Source of the DNA: Salipiger aestuarii
Lineage (GTDB): Bacteria; Pseudomonadota; Alphaproteobacteria; Rhodobacterales; Rhodobacteraceae
DNA: 64,000 nucleotides
Assembly: GCF_003259905.1 (NCBI RefSeq)
Contig: NZ_QLMG01000004.1
Location: 62,001 to 126,000, forward strand
Direction of reading: 5' to 3'
In this document: positions 43,865 through 52,531 of the stretch, one piece after another
Layout of the letters: each line of letters opens with the position of its first letter
Numbering within the stretch: the first letter of the stretch is position 1
Position numbers and translations under genes: made by a program
The notes under the pieces: generated by a model
Told to the model about the DNA's origin: nothing
Seen by the model: only the letters and a program-made list of their open reading frames with translations
Databases searched by the model: none

Positions 43865-46066
43865 ATGGTGACGGGGCGGCGAATCCGGGTGCGCGGGCAG
43901 GTACAGGGGGTGGGATTTCGGCCTTTCGTCTGGCGCCTTGCCGCGCGGTTCGGGGTCTCTGGCGAGGTGTCGAACGACGCCGAGGGCGTGCTTGTGCTGG
44001 GCTTCGGCAGGGATCTGGACGGGTTCGAACGGGCGTTGCGTACCGAGGCGCCGCCGCTGGCGCGCGTGGATGCGGTGGAAAGCTCGGGCTGCGATGTGGC
44101 GCGGCGGGACGGGTTTGCGATTGTCGCCTCTGGCGGGCCGGGGGCGGAAACCCAGGTGACCCCGGATGCGGCGACCTGCGCCGAGTGTCTGGACGAGGTA
44201 CGGGGCGTGGGGCGCCGCGCGGGATATGCATTTGCCAATTGTACCCATTGCGGTCCGCGTTTCACCATCGTCACCGGGCTGCCCTATGACCGGGCGCAGA
44301 CCACGATGGCGCCGTTCGGCCTGTGTGACGCATGCCGCGCGGAATACGAAAACCCGGCGGACAGGCGGTTCCATGCGCAGCCGGTGGCCTGTCCGGAGTG
44401 TGGGCCTCGGGCGTGGTATGAAGGCAGCGGCGCCGGAGCGGGCAACGCGGTGACGCGCGCGGCGGACGCCTTGCTGCGCGGCGAAATCGTCGCGGTGAAG
44501 GGGCTTGGGGGCTTTCATCTTGCGTGCGATGCGACGAATGCGCAGGCGGTGGCCTTGTTGCGGACGCGCAAGCGGCGTCCGGCCAAGCCGTTTGCGCTGA
44601 TGGCGCCGCTGGCGGTCGTGGCGCGGCATTGCGGTGTTTCCCGGCAGGAGGAGGCGGTGTTGTCCGGTCCCGCCGCACCCATCGTGTTGCTGGTCAAGGC
44701 GGGCGCCGCGCTGCCGGATGCGGTCGCGCCGGGGCAGGGAACACTGGGCTGGATGCTGCCGGCGACGCCGTTGCATCATCTGTTGTGCGACGCGGCGGAA
44801 CGGCCGCTTGTGATGACCTCGGGAAATGTCAGCGGCGCGCCGCAGGTGATCGGCAATGACGAGGCGCGCGCCACGCTGGGCGCTTTTGCCGATGGGTTCC
44901 TGATGCATGACCGCGCCATCGCCCGCAGGCTGGATGACAGCGTCGAACGCGTCGACCCGCCGATGGTGTTGCGCCGAGGGCGGGGCCGGGTGCCGGGTAC
45001 GCTGGCGCTGCCGGACGGGTTTTCAGACCGCCAGGTGGTGGCCTATGGCGGGCAGATGAAGGCGGCGATCTGCCTGATCAAGAACGGCCGCGCCCTGCTG
45101 GGCCATCACCTCGGCGAGCTTGACGAGCCGTTGACCTGGGAGGCATTCCTGCAAGCGGATCGCGATTATGCCGCGTTGTTCGACCATCGCCCCGCGGCGG
45201 TCGCCTGCGACCTGCACGAGGGTTATCGCGCCACGCAGCACGCCGGCGGGCTGGGGTTGCCGGTGATGGCGGTGCAGCATCACCATGCCCATCTTGCCGC
45301 CTGTCTGGGCGACAACCTGTGGCCGCTGGATGGCGGGCCGGTGGCGGGAATCGTGCTGGATGGCGCGGGGCTTGGCACCGACGGGACGATCTGGGGCGGC
45401 GAGCTCTTGCTGGGCGATTACCGTGGAGTCGAGCGGCGCGCCTGGCTGGCGCCTGCGCCCCTGGCGGGCGGCGATGCGGCAGCGCGTGAACCGTGGCGCA
45501 ACGCCGCTGTGCGGCTGGCGGCCGCAGGTCTTGACCCGGCCGACCGGTTTCACGGGAAACCCGTGGCGATGCTGCTGGACGCGGCGCGGCGGGGCATCAA
45601 TGCGCCGCTGTCATCCAGCGCAGGGCGGTTGTTCGATGCCGCCGCCGCCTGTCTCGGGCTGTGTCCGGACGTGCAAAGCTATGAGGGCGAGGCGGCGATG
45701 CGGCTGGAAGCCATGGCGGTGCGCTGCGAAGGGGCCGCCGCTTTTGGCGATGGGTGCCGGATCGGGGTCGACGCGGTGTTTCGCGAACTGATGAGCGACG
45801 CCATCCCGGCGCCGCACCGCGCCTGGCGGTTTCACGCCGGGTTGGCGCAGGCGTTTGCGTCACGTGCGCGGGCGCTTGTCGCGGCGGGCGAGGCGCGGGC
45901 GGTCGCGTTGACGGGGGGGTGTTTCCAGAACGCGCTGCTGCTGCGCCTGACGCTTGGGGCGCTGGACGGCGTGCCGGTGCTGATCCATCGCCAGACCCCG
46001 GCCAATGACGGCGGGCTGGCGCTGGGTCAGGCGCTTGTGGCCCTGGCGCAGATGGAAAGCGCCTGA
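43865..46066 (+). CDS. hypF: [NiFe] hydrogenase maturation carbamoyltransferase HypF
   Basis: A 733-residue enzyme that turns carbamoyl phosphate into the thiocarboxamide on HypE, the source of the active-site cyanides. Domains in order: acylphosphatase (RIRVRGQVQGVGFRPFVWRLA, 6-90), two zinc fingers (CAECL, CTHC, CDAC, CPEC, about 107-180), a YrdC-like domain (KGLGGFHLACDA, about 200-380) and a Kae1-like domain with HHHAH at 472-476 and GGCFQNALL near the end. Length is standard. It stands upstream of hupSLC, apart from the other hyp genes, as in R. capsulatus. Confidence 0.96.
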   Translation: MVTGRRIRVRGQVQGVGFRPFVWRLAARFGVSGEVSNDAEGVLVLGFGRDLDGFERALRTEAPPLARVDAVESSGCDVARRDGFAIVASGGPGAETQVTPDAATCAECLDEVRGVGRRAGYAFANCTHCGPRFTIVTGLPYDRAQTTMAPFGLCDACRAEYENPADRRFHAQPVACPECGPRAWYEGSGAGAGNAVTRAADALLRGEIVAVKGLGGFHLACDATNAQAVALLRTRKRRPAKPFALMAPLAVVARHCGVSRQEEAVLSGPAAPIVLLVKAGAALPDAVAPGQGTLGWMLPATPLHHLLCDAAERPLVMTSGNVSGAPQVIGNDEARATLGAFADGFLMHDRAIARRLDDSVERVDPPMVLRRGRGRVPGTLALPDGFSDRQVVAYGGQMKAAICLIKNGRALLGHHLGELDEPLTWEAFLQADRDYAALFDHRPAAVACDLHEGYRATQHAGGLGLPVMAVQHHHAHLAACLGDNLWPLDGGPVAGIVLDGAGLGTDGTIWGGELLLGDYRGVERRAWLAPAPLAGGDAAAREPWRNAAVRLAAAGLDPADRFHGKPVAMLLDAARRGINAPLSSSAGRLFDAAAACLGLCPDVQSYEGEAAMRLEAMAVRCEGAAAFGDGCRIGVDAVFRELMSDAIPAPHRAWRFHAGLAQAFASRARALVAAGEARAVALTGGCFQNALLLRLTLGALDGVPVLIHRQTPANDGGLALGQALVALAQMESA

Positions 46067-46131
46067 CCGGCAGCCCTGCCGTGGCGGACAGGCGCTAACC
46101 GGATGATTGCGGCGGTATGACACTTAACCTG

Positions 46132-46168
46132 TTGTTATAAGACATTTTAACAAGTCGAGAGAGACTTG
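46132..46168. promoter_or_regulatory. nested inverted repeats upstream of hupS
   Basis: TTGTTA (46132-46137) and TAACAA (46148-46153) form a perfect inverted repeat with a 10-nt gap. CAAGTC (46151-46156) and GACTTG (46163-46168) form a second with a 6-nt gap, and the two share CAA. The first contains an AT-rich -10-like TTATAA. They lie 102-138 nt before the hupS start. They are candidates for regulator binding; they do not match the TTG-N5-CAA site reported for R. capsulatus HupR. Confidence 0.45.
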
Positions 46169-46269
46169 GGTGAACTCCTTTCGCACACGGCGGCATACCG
46201 TGATGCTTGGCAGATCGGCGCGGGCGACACCGCCGCGCCATGCCAGAACCACCCAGGGAGGACGCCAGC

Positions 46270-47355
46270 TTGAGCCAGATCGAAACCTTCTATGATGTCA
46301 TGCGAAGCCAGGGAATCACCCGCCGCAGTTTCATGAAATACTGCTCGCTCACCGCCGCCGCGCTTGGCCTTGGTCCCGCCTTCGTGCCGAAAATCGCCCA
46401 CGCGATGGAAACCAAGCCGCGCACCCCGGTGATCTGGGTGCACGGGCTGGAATGCACCTGCTGCTCCGAAAGCTTTATCCGCAGCGCCCACCCGCTGGCC
46501 AAGGATGTCGTGCTGTCGATGATCAGCCTTGATTACGACGACACGCTGATGGCCGCCGCCGGCCATCAGGCCGAGGCCGCCCTGCAGGACACCATCGACA
46601 AGTACAAGGGCAACTACATCCTTGCGGTCGAGGGCAACCCGCCGCTGAACGAAGACGGCATGTATTGCATCGTCGGCGGCAAGCCCTTTACCGATCAGCT
46701 CAGGCACGCCGCCGAACACGCCAAGGCGATCATCAGTTGGGGGGCTTGCGCGTCCTACGGCTGTGTGCAGGCCGCCGCGCCGAACCCGACGCGCGCGACC
46801 CCGGTGCACAAGGTCATCACCGACAAGCCGATCATCAAGGTGCCGGGCTGCCCGCCCATCGCCGAGGTCATGACCGGCGTCATCACCTATATGCTGACCT
46901 TCGACCGGATGCCCGAGCTTGACCGGCAGGGCCGCCCCGCGATGTTCTATTCCCAGCGCATCCACGACAAATGCTACCGCCGCCCGCATTTCGACGCGGG
47001 GCAATTCGTCGAACACTGGGACGATGAAAACGCGCGCAAGGGCTATTGCCTGTACAAGATGGGCTGCAAGGGGCCGACGACCTACAACGCCTGCTCTACC
47101 GTGCGCTGGAACGAGGGCGTCAGCTTTCCGATCCAGTCCGGGCATGGCTGCATCGGCTGTTCCGAAGACGGGTTCTGGGATCAGGGGTCGTTCTACAACC
47201 GCGTCACCGACCTTACGCAATTCGGCATCGAGGCCAACGCTGACAAGGTCGGCGCAACCGCCGCCGGCGTCGTCGGCGCGGGCATCGCGGCGCATATCGC
47301 CGTGTCCGCGCTTAAATCCGCGCAGAAGAAAACCCAGTCGAAAGAAGAGGTGTAA
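46270..47355 (+). CDS. hupS: uptake [NiFe] hydrogenase small subunit, Tat-exported
   Basis: The 361-residue precursor of the electron-transferring subunit. I chose TTG 46270, because GGAGGA sits 7 nt upstream and the protein then begins [22 protein letters not shown], as in R. capsulatus. The Tat motif RRSFMK is at 18-23 with cleavage expected after AHA (Ala45). In mature numbering the proximal cluster cysteines are 17, 19, 20, 115, 120 and 149 ([18 protein letters not shown]), the six-cysteine set of O2-tolerant hydrogenases with a [4Fe-3S] cluster. A C-terminal helix (about 322-345) anchors it in the membrane. Confidence 0.97.
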   Translation: MSQIETFYDVMRSQGITRRSFMKYCSLTAAALGLGPAFVPKIAHAMETKPRTPVIWVHGLECTCCSESFIRSAHPLAKDVVLSMISLDYDDTLMAAAGHQAEAALQDTIDKYKGNYILAVEGNPPLNEDGMYCIVGGKPFTDQLRHAAEHAKAIISWGACASYGCVQAAAPNPTRATPVHKVITDKPIIKVPGCPPIAEVMTGVITYMLTFDRMPELDRQGRPAMFYSQRIHDKCYRRPHFDAGQFVEHWDDENARKGYCLYKMGCKGPTTYNACSTVRWNEGVSFPIQSGHGCIGCSEDGFWDQGSFYNRVTDLTQFGIEANADKVGATAAGVVGAGIAAHIAVSALKSAQKKTQSKEEV

Positions 47356-47358
47356 GCC

Positions 47359-49152
47359 ATGGTGATCCAGACCCCGAACGGCTACACGCTCGACAATGGC
47401 GGCACGCGTGTTGTCGTCGACCCGGTGACCCGGATCGAAGGCCACATGCGCTGCGAGGTCAACGTCAACGACCAGAACATCATCACCAACGCGGTCAGCA
47501 CCGGCACCATGTGGCGCGGGCTGGAGGTCATCCTAAAGGGCCGCGATCCGCGCGATGCCTGGGCGTTCACAGAACGCATCTGCGGCGTGTGCACCGGCAC
47601 ACACGCGCTGACCTCCGTGCGCGCGGTCGAGGATGCGCTGGGCATCAACATCCCCGAGAACGCGAATTCGATCCGCAACATGATGCAGCTTGCGCTGGAA
47701 ATTCACGATCACGTCGTGCATTTCTATCACTTGCACGCGCTGGACTGGGTCAACCCGATCAACGCGCTCAAGGCCGATCCCAAGGCCACGTCCGAGTTGC
47801 AGCAGACGGCGGGTCCGAACCACCCGCTATCGTCGCCCGGCTATTTCCGCGACGTGCAGAACCGCCTGAAGAAATTCGTGGAATCCGGCCAGCTTGGTCT
47901 GTTCAAGAACGGCTACTGGGACAATCCGGCCTATCTTCTGCCGCCCGAGGCGGACCTGATGGCGACGACGCATTATCTTGAGGCGCTCGATCTTCAGAAG
48001 GAAATCGTCAAGGTTCACACGATCTTTGGCGGCAAGAACCCGCATCCCAACTGGCTGGTCGGCGGCGTGCCCTGCCCGATCAACATGAACGGGGTCGGCA
48101 GCGTCGGTGCGATCAACATGGAACGGCTGAACATGGTCAGCGCGATCATCGACCGGGCGCAGGAATTCAACCGCAACGTCTATATCCCCGACGTAAAGGC
48201 GATCGGCGGCTTCTATCGCAACTGGCTGTATGGCGGGGGGCTGTCATCGCAGGCGTGTCTTGCCTATGGCGACATCCCCGAAAACCCCAATGATTTCTCG
48301 CCAGAGCAGCTGCATCTGCCGCGCGGCGCGATCGTGGGCGGCAATATGGACGAGGTGCTCGACGTCGATCCGCGCGACCCCGAGCAGGTGCAGGAATTCG
48401 TCGACCATTCGTGGTACACCTACGGCGAGCCCGGCAAGGGGCTGCATCCATGGGATGGCATCACCGAGCCGAAATACGAGCTTGGGCCAAACGCCAGGGG
48501 CACCCGGACCAACATCCAGGAGCTTGACGAGGCGGCGAAATACTCGTGGATCAAGGCGCCGCGCTGGCGTGGTCACGCGATGGAGGTGGGGCCGCTGGCC
48601 CGCTACATCATCGGCTACGCCAAGGGCCACGAGGACATCACCGATCAGGTCGACCGCCTGCTGTCCGACATGGACCTGCCCAAGGAGGCGCTGTTTTCGA
48701 CTCTTGGGCGCACCGCCGCCCGCGCGCTGGAATCGGAATATTGCGGGCGTCTGCAACGGCACTTCTTCGACAAGATGATCTCAAACATCCGCAACGGCGA
48801 CGAATCCACCGCCAACGTGGCAAAATGGGACCCGTCAACCTGGCCGACCTCGGCCAGGGGCGTCGGCATGACCGAGGCGCCGCGCGGCGCACTGGGCCAT
48901 TGGATCAGGATCGAAAACGGCCGCATCGACAATTACCAATGCGTGGTGCCGACCACCTGGAACGGCTCGCCCCGCGATACCGCCGGCAACATCGGCGCGT
49001 TCGAGGCAAGCCTGATGAACACCAGGGTCGAGCGCCCCGATGAGCCGGTCGAGGTGCTGCGCACCCTGCACAGCTTTGATCCCTGCCTAGCCTGTTCGAC
49101 CCATGTGATGTCGCCCGATGGTCAAGAGCTTGCCAACGTCAAGGTCCGCTAA
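47359..49152 (+). CDS. hupL: uptake [NiFe] hydrogenase large subunit
   Basis: The 597-residue subunit with the NiFe(CN)2CO active site. It has [17 protein letters not shown] at the N-terminus, the nickel motif [13 protein letters not shown], and DPCLACSTH near the C-terminus, followed by 15 residues ([15 protein letters not shown]) that the HupD endopeptidase should remove after His. It has no signal and is exported together with HupS. It starts 3 nt after hupS. It oxidises H2 on the periplasmic side. Confidence 0.97.
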   Translation: MVIQTPNGYTLDNGGTRVVVDPVTRIEGHMRCEVNVNDQNIITNAVSTGTMWRGLEVILKGRDPRDAWAFTERICGVCTGTHALTSVRAVEDALGINIPENANSIRNMMQLALEIHDHVVHFYHLHALDWVNPINALKADPKATSELQQTAGPNHPLSSPGYFRDVQNRLKKFVESGQLGLFKNGYWDNPAYLLPPEADLMATTHYLEALDLQKEIVKVHTIFGGKNPHPNWLVGGVPCPINMNGVGSVGAINMERLNMVSAIIDRAQEFNRNVYIPDVKAIGGFYRNWLYGGGLSSQACLAYGDIPENPNDFSPEQLHLPRGAIVGGNMDEVLDVDPRDPEQVQEFVDHSWYTYGEPGKGLHPWDGITEPKYELGPNARGTRTNIQELDEAAKYSWIKAPRWRGHAMEVGPLARYIIGYAKGHEDITDQVDRLLSDMDLPKEALFSTLGRTAARALESEYCGRLQRHFFDKMISNIRNGDESTANVAKWDPSTWPTSARGVGMTEAPRGALGHWIRIENGRIDNYQCVVPTTWNGSPRDTAGNIGAFEASLMNTRVERPDEPVEVLRTLHSFDPCLACSTHVMSPDGQELANVKVR

Positions 49153-49165
49153 AAAGGAGAGAGAG

Positions 49166-49345
49166 ATGAAATACGCAATTTCCGCGTTCCTGCTGACGGC
49201 CTCCGCCGCCATGGCGCACGAAGGCCACGATGCCGCGCTTGGCGACGGTGCGGCGCATTGGCTGCTGTCTCCGCTGCACGGTGTGGGTGTTCTGGCGCTT
49301 GGCGCTGTGCTGTTGCTGGTGATCCGCGCCCGCAACAAGGGGTAG
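49166..49345 (+). CDS. small HEGHD membrane protein between hupL and hupC
   Basis: A 59-residue protein not present in the textbook hup operon. It has a Sec-type signal (MKYAISAFLLTASAAMA), then AHEGHDAALGDGAAHW, and one hydrophobic helix (LHGVGVLALGAVLLLVI) ending in RARNKG. The start has a strong AGGAGAGAG. It sits 13 nt after hupL and 4 nt before hupC, so it is made with the enzyme. The signal, His-rich start and following helix recall the first part of HupE/UreJ nickel permeases, which are otherwise missing here; a full permease is excluded by length. A role in metal supply or in HupC assembly is a guess. Confidence 0.8.
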   Translation: MKYAISAFLLTASAAMAHEGHDAALGDGAAHWLLSPLHGVGVLALGAVLLLVIRARNKG

Positions 49346-49349
49346 GGTC

Positions 49350-50093
49350 ATGACCGAAACCACCCCTGTCCAACAGTTGGCCGACGACGCCACCGCCGAG
49401 GATATCGACAGCATCCGCACCCGCACCAGCGTTTTCGTCTACGAATGGCCGGTGCGGCTGTGGCACTGGGTCAACGCGGCCCTTATCACGCTGCTGATCG
49501 GCACCGGCTGGTTCATCGCCTCGCCCCTGCCGTCGATGGATTTCGCCGAGGCGACGTTTCAGTTCGTCATGGGCTACAACCGGTTCATCCATTTCGCCTG
49601 CGGTCAGCTTTTGACCGTCGCCTTTGCCGCGCGCATCTATTGGGCCTTCGTCGGCAACCACCATGCGCGGCAGCTGTTCTATGTGCCGGTCTGGCGCAAG
49701 ACCTGGTGGCACGAGATGTTCCACGAGCTGAAATGGTACGCCTTCATCGCGAAGACGCCGAAGAAATACGTCGGGCACAATCCGCTGGCGCAGATGGCGA
49801 TGTTCTTCTTCATGACCATCGGTCTGACGTTCATGCTGGCCACTGGCTGGGCGCTGTATGCCGAAGGTGCGGGGCAGGGATCGTTGCCGGATCTGGCGAT
49901 GGGGTGGCTTGCCGCGCTGGTCGGCAACACGCAGATCCTGCATTCGATCCATCACCTTGGCATGTGGTTCATCGTCATCTTCATGATGATCCACATCTAC
50001 GCCGCCATCCGCGAGGATATCATGTCGCGCCAGTCGATGGTGTCGACGATGATCTCGGGGCACCGCACCTTCAAGGACGATCTGCCAGAGTGA
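49350..50093 (+). CDS. hupC: Ni/Fe-hydrogenase b-type cytochrome subunit
   Basis: A 247-residue integral membrane diheme cytochrome b that takes electrons from HupS and reduces the quinone pool. Four helices are visible: WVNAALITLLIGTGWFIA, FIHFACGQLLTVAFAARI, MAMFFFMTIGLTFMLATGWALY and LGMWFIVIFMMIHIYAAI. Candidate heme-ligating histidines are in RLWHW, RFIHF, SIHHLGMW and MMIHIY. The first 35 residues are a soluble extension. A terminator follows, so hupS-hupL-small ORF-hupC is a transcription unit. Confidence 0.96.
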   Translation: MTETTPVQQLADDATAEDIDSIRTRTSVFVYEWPVRLWHWVNAALITLLIGTGWFIASPLPSMDFAEATFQFVMGYNRFIHFACGQLLTVAFAARIYWAFVGNHHARQLFYVPVWRKTWWHEMFHELKWYAFIAKTPKKYVGHNPLAQMAMFFFMTIGLTFMLATGWALYAEGAGQGSLPDLAMGWLAALVGNTQILHSIHHLGMWFIVIFMMIHIYAAIREDIMSRQSMVSTMISGHRTFKDDLPE

Positions 50094-50118
50094 CGCTTGC
50101 CACCGCGCCGAAAAACCG

Positions 50119-50145
50119 AACGGGCCCTGACCGGGGCCCGTTTTT
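50119..50145 (+). terminator. rho-independent terminator of hupSLC
   Basis: AACGGGCCC and GGGCCCG(TT) pair around TGACCG, followed by TTTTT. It lies 26 nt after the hupC stop and separates the structural genes from the maturation genes. Confidence 0.85.
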
Positions 50146-50243
50146 CTTGTGGAAAGTGTCTTTTCGATTGTTGGATCATATGGAAGGTTGAAATCCATGT
50201 GATTGCCTTCGGGATGCGGTGGGATCCAGAAACTATTAATAAT

Positions 50244-50256
50244 AATCAGCATGTTA
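50244..50256 (+). promoter_or_regulatory. IHF-like site upstream of hupD
   Basis: AATCAGCATGTTA fits WATCARNNNNTTR at every position and sits in an AT-rich island (50231-50275) that stands out in this GC-rich window. IHF is known to assist hupSL transcription in R. capsulatus; a site at this second promoter region would be a different placement. Confidence 0.4.
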
Positions 50257-50283
50257 TCTAGAGATATATCTTTACTGCGGAAA

Positions 50284-50354
50284 CGATGAACCGCATCGGC
50301 GGGAAGGATAGACTTTTTCCAGTCAGCAGGCGGCAGCACAACGCTTCCGCCCTG
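50284..50354 (+). promoter_or_regulatory. structured 5' leader of hupD
   Basis: Three successive hairpins can form: CGATG/CATCG (50284-50298), GGAA/TTCC (50302-50320), and CAGG-CGG/CCG-C-CCTG (50327-50354). The hupD ribosome-binding site AAAGGGGGGG follows at 50361-50370. The arrangement would suit attenuation or metal-dependent control. It does not match a riboswitch consensus that I can recall. Confidence 0.3.
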
Positions 50355-50375
50355 CCAGCGAAAGGGGGGGAACGC

Positions 50376-50984
50376 ATGACGCAAACCGCGCTTATCCTTG
50401 GCATCGGCAACGTGCTTTGGGCGGACGAGGGCTTTGGCGTGCGCTGCGTCGAACATCTTGCGGACCGGCTGGCCTATGGCGATGACGTCACGGTACTGGA
50501 TGGCGGCACGCAGGGGCTGTACCTGCTGCCGTTCCTCGAAGAGGCCGATGTGCTCGTGGTGTTCGATGCCGTCGATTACGGGCTGCCCCCCGGCACGGTG
50601 AAGGTGGTCGAGGGCGACGCGGTGCCCCGTTTCATGGGCGCCAGGAAAATGTCGCTGCACCAGACCGGGTTTCAGGATGTGATCGCGACGGCGCAGCTGA
50701 TGGGCTATTGCCCCGAGGCGCTGCTGCTGGTCGGCTGCCAGCCCGAAGAGCTGGAGGATTATGGCGGCGGTCTGCGCGCCATCGTCGCGGCCCGCATTCT
50801 CGAGGCGGTGCAAATCGCCCGCGACTGGCTGGCCGCGCGCGGATTTCGCGCAATCGACGGCCCCACGGTGTCCGACACGCTGGCCGACGCCTCGATCCGC
50901 CATGCCGCCTACGAAGACGGACGGCCCAGCGAAGACGACGCCTGCCGCACCGGCGACCCCCGCTTTTTTCCGGTGGCCGGCTGA
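50376..50984 (+). CDS. hupD: hydrogenase maturation endopeptidase HupD
   Basis: A 202-residue protease that removes the C-terminal peptide of HupL once nickel is in place. The start of the domain, LILGIGNVLWADEGFGVRCVEHL, carries the nickel-sensing Glu (DEG), and DAVDYG and MSLHQTGFQDV supply the other nickel ligands (Asp and His). ATG 50376 follows a very strong GGGGGGG. An in-frame ATG at 50286 would add 30 residues with no Shine-Dalgarno and is rejected. It begins the accessory operon. Confidence 0.95.
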   Translation: MTQTALILGIGNVLWADEGFGVRCVEHLADRLAYGDDVTVLDGGTQGLYLLPFLEEADVLVVFDAVDYGLPPGTVKVVEGDAVPRFMGARKMSLHQTGFQDVIATAQLMGYCPEALLLVGCQPEELEDYGGGLRAIVAARILEAVQIARDWLAARGFRAIDGPTVSDTLADASIRHAAYEDGRPSEDDACRTGDPRFFPVAG

Positions 50985-51304
50985 TGTGCGTCGGCATTCC
51001 CATGCGCCTGCTTGGCATCGACGGCATCGCCGGGAGCGCCACGGGCGATGAGGGCGACGCGCTGATCGACCTGTCGCTGACCCCCGATGCGAAGGTCGGC
51101 GATTGGGTGCTGACCCATCTCGGCCACGCCCGCGAGGTGATTTCCGCGCAGGAGGCCGCGTTGATCGGAAAGGCGCTGTGCGGTCTGCGCGCGGTGATGA
51201 ACGGGGCCGGGGTCGGCGATGCCTTTGCCGATATCGAAAATCGCGCGCCGCAACTGCCGCCGCATCTTGCCGACGCGCTGGCGGCGGGCAAGGCCACTGG
51301 CTGA
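50984..51304 (+). CDS. hupF: HypC-like hydrogenase chaperone HupF
   Basis: A 106-residue paralogue of HypC, sharing its start MCVGIPMRLL with the essential Cys2. In Rhizobium, HupF stabilises HupL and is needed especially when hydrogenase is expressed in oxygen. The central VGDWVLTHLGHAREVISAQEA matches the HypC fold. The ATG overlaps the hupD stop by one base. The longer frame upstream lies inside hupD. Confidence 0.93.
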   Translation: MCVGIPMRLLGIDGIAGSATGDEGDALIDLSLTPDAKVGDWVLTHLGHAREVISAQEAALIGKALCGLRAVMNGAGVGDAFADIENRAPQLPPHLADALAAGKATG

Positions 51305-51316
51305 AGGACCCCGCAG

Positions 51317-51694
51317 ATGAGCCATCCTCTGATCGACCGCCTTGTGACAGACTTTGACTGGCCACGCCTGTCCACCATGCACGACGTCGCCGCCTTTGTC
51401 GCGGCTCCGGGCGCGCATTGCCTGTTTGTTCCGGGCGATCCCAGGCGCAACCTTGAATCCGCCGATGTGGCGGTGATCCTGCCCGAACTGCACATGACCT
51501 TTCAGCGCGCCTTCGATTGCGCCGTGGTCGCGGACGCGATCGAAACGCAGGTGCGCACGGCGGCCAATGTGCTCAAGACGCCGTCGCTGATCTTTTACCG
51601 CGATGGTCTGCCGCTTGGCGGCATCCCCAAGGTGCGCGACTGGGATGATTACATCGCGCGCATTCCCCGGATCCTAAACCCCCGCGCCGCCTGA
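51317..51694 (+). CDS. hupG: hydrogenase accessory protein HupG (HyaE/HoxO type)
   Basis: A 125-residue thioredoxin-fold protein without the CxxC active site, as in the HyaE/HoxO/HupG family. FVAAPGAHCLFVPGDPRRNLESADVAVILPEL and SLIFYRDGLPLGGIPKVRDWDDY are typical. It is thought to bind the Tat signal of HupS and protect it during iron-sulfur assembly under oxygen. It lies 12 nt after hupF and 12 nt before hupH. Confidence 0.92.
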   Translation: MSHPLIDRLVTDFDWPRLSTMHDVAAFVAAPGAHCLFVPGDPRRNLESADVAVILPELHMTFQRAFDCAVVADAIETQVRTAANVLKTPSLIFYRDGLPLGGIPKVRDWDDYIARIPRILNPRAA

Positions 51695-51706
51695 CGGAGA
51701 CACGAC

Positions 51707-52531
51707 ATGGTGACAAATTTCCATATGCCTCCGGTCGGTTACGGGCCCGGATCGCAACCCGAAGACGACAGCTTCGATTACATGTCCATGCCGCAGGACA
51801 TGCGCACCTTTACCGCGCATTTCCCCGAGGTCGACGATGTTTCCGGCCTTGGCGCGGCGCTTGGCCTGATGGCCGAGGTCGCCAATGCCGCCGACCGCGT
51901 GGCGCGGGGCGGTGCGCCCGAACGCTTCGATCTGTCGACGCTGGATGCCGCCAATCGCGGGCTGATCGCCGAGACCATGGGCGAAGGCGAGGTCGCGATG
52001 AAGATCCGCGGCGTGCCCGCAATCCGCGTTCAGGAATCGGTGTTTGCTGGCATCTGGGGGCTCGGCGCCGCCGGGATGGACGTGATCGAGGTCGCTCAGG
52101 CCCCCGCGCAGGCCAAGGCGCGCGCCTTTGAACCCGTTCGCCCGGCCACCCCTGACGGGGCGGGCATGGGCGTGGTCAACGCCCCGCCGCTGCTGGTCGA
52201 ACTGCTGGACAAATCCGGCAACTATCGTGCCAGTCGGAATGTACATGTGGTCAACCTGACCCTGCTGCCGCATACCGAGGGCGATCTGGCCTGGCTGGAC
52301 AAGCGCCTTGGCCTTGGGTCGACCGACATCCTGTCGCGCGGCTATGGCAACTGCCGTGTCACCGCGACCGCCACGCCTCATGTCTGGCGGGTGCAATTTT
52401 TCAACTCGATGGATACGCTGATCCTTGATACGTTCGAGGTCACCGACATGCCCGAGGTTGCCATCGCCGCGGGCGAAGACCTGGCCGACAGCGCCGCCCG
52501 CCTGCGCGACGTGCTGGAGGCGATCCGATGA
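51707..52531 (+). CDS. hupH: hydrogenase accessory protein HupH (HyaF/HoxQ type)
   Basis: A 274-residue protein of the HyaF/HoxQ/HupH family. It begins with FHMPPVGYGPGSQPEDD, has GEGEVAMKIRGVPAIRVQESVFAGIW, and near the end ILSRGYGNCRVTATATPHVWRVQFFNSMDTLILDTFEV, the most conserved segment. It acts with HupG in maturation of the small subunit in the presence of oxygen. Its stop overlaps the next gene by 4 nt. Confidence 0.93.
   Translation: MVTNFHMPPVGYGPGSQPEDDSFDYMSMPQDMRTFTAHFPEVDDVSGLGAALGLMAEVANAADRVARGGAPERFDLSTLDAANRGLIAETMGEGEVAMKIRGVPAIRVQESVFAGIWGLGAAGMDVIEVAQAPAQAKARAFEPVRPATPDGAGMGVVNAPPLLVELLDKSGNYRASRNVHVVNLTLLPHTEGDLAWLDKRLGLGSTDILSRGYGNCRVTATATPHVWRVQFFNSMDTLILDTFEVTDMPEVAIAAGEDLADSAARLRDVLEAIR

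Noticed and set aside
46207-46223. Possible sigma-54 promoter TTGGCAGATCGGCGCG before hupS
   Set aside because: The GG and GC dinucleotides are one base too close, and the HupR AAA+ domain lacks the sigma-54 contact motif.
49166-49345. Calling the small hup ORF a truncated HupE pseudogene
   Set aside because: It has a good start, a complete signal and helix and a proper stop, with no remnant of the remaining HupE helices before hupC; it looks like an intact small gene.
50286-50375. 30-residue N-terminal extension of HupD from ATG 50286
   Set aside because: There is no ribosome-binding site before 50286, while a very strong one precedes ATG 50376, where the conserved domain begins.
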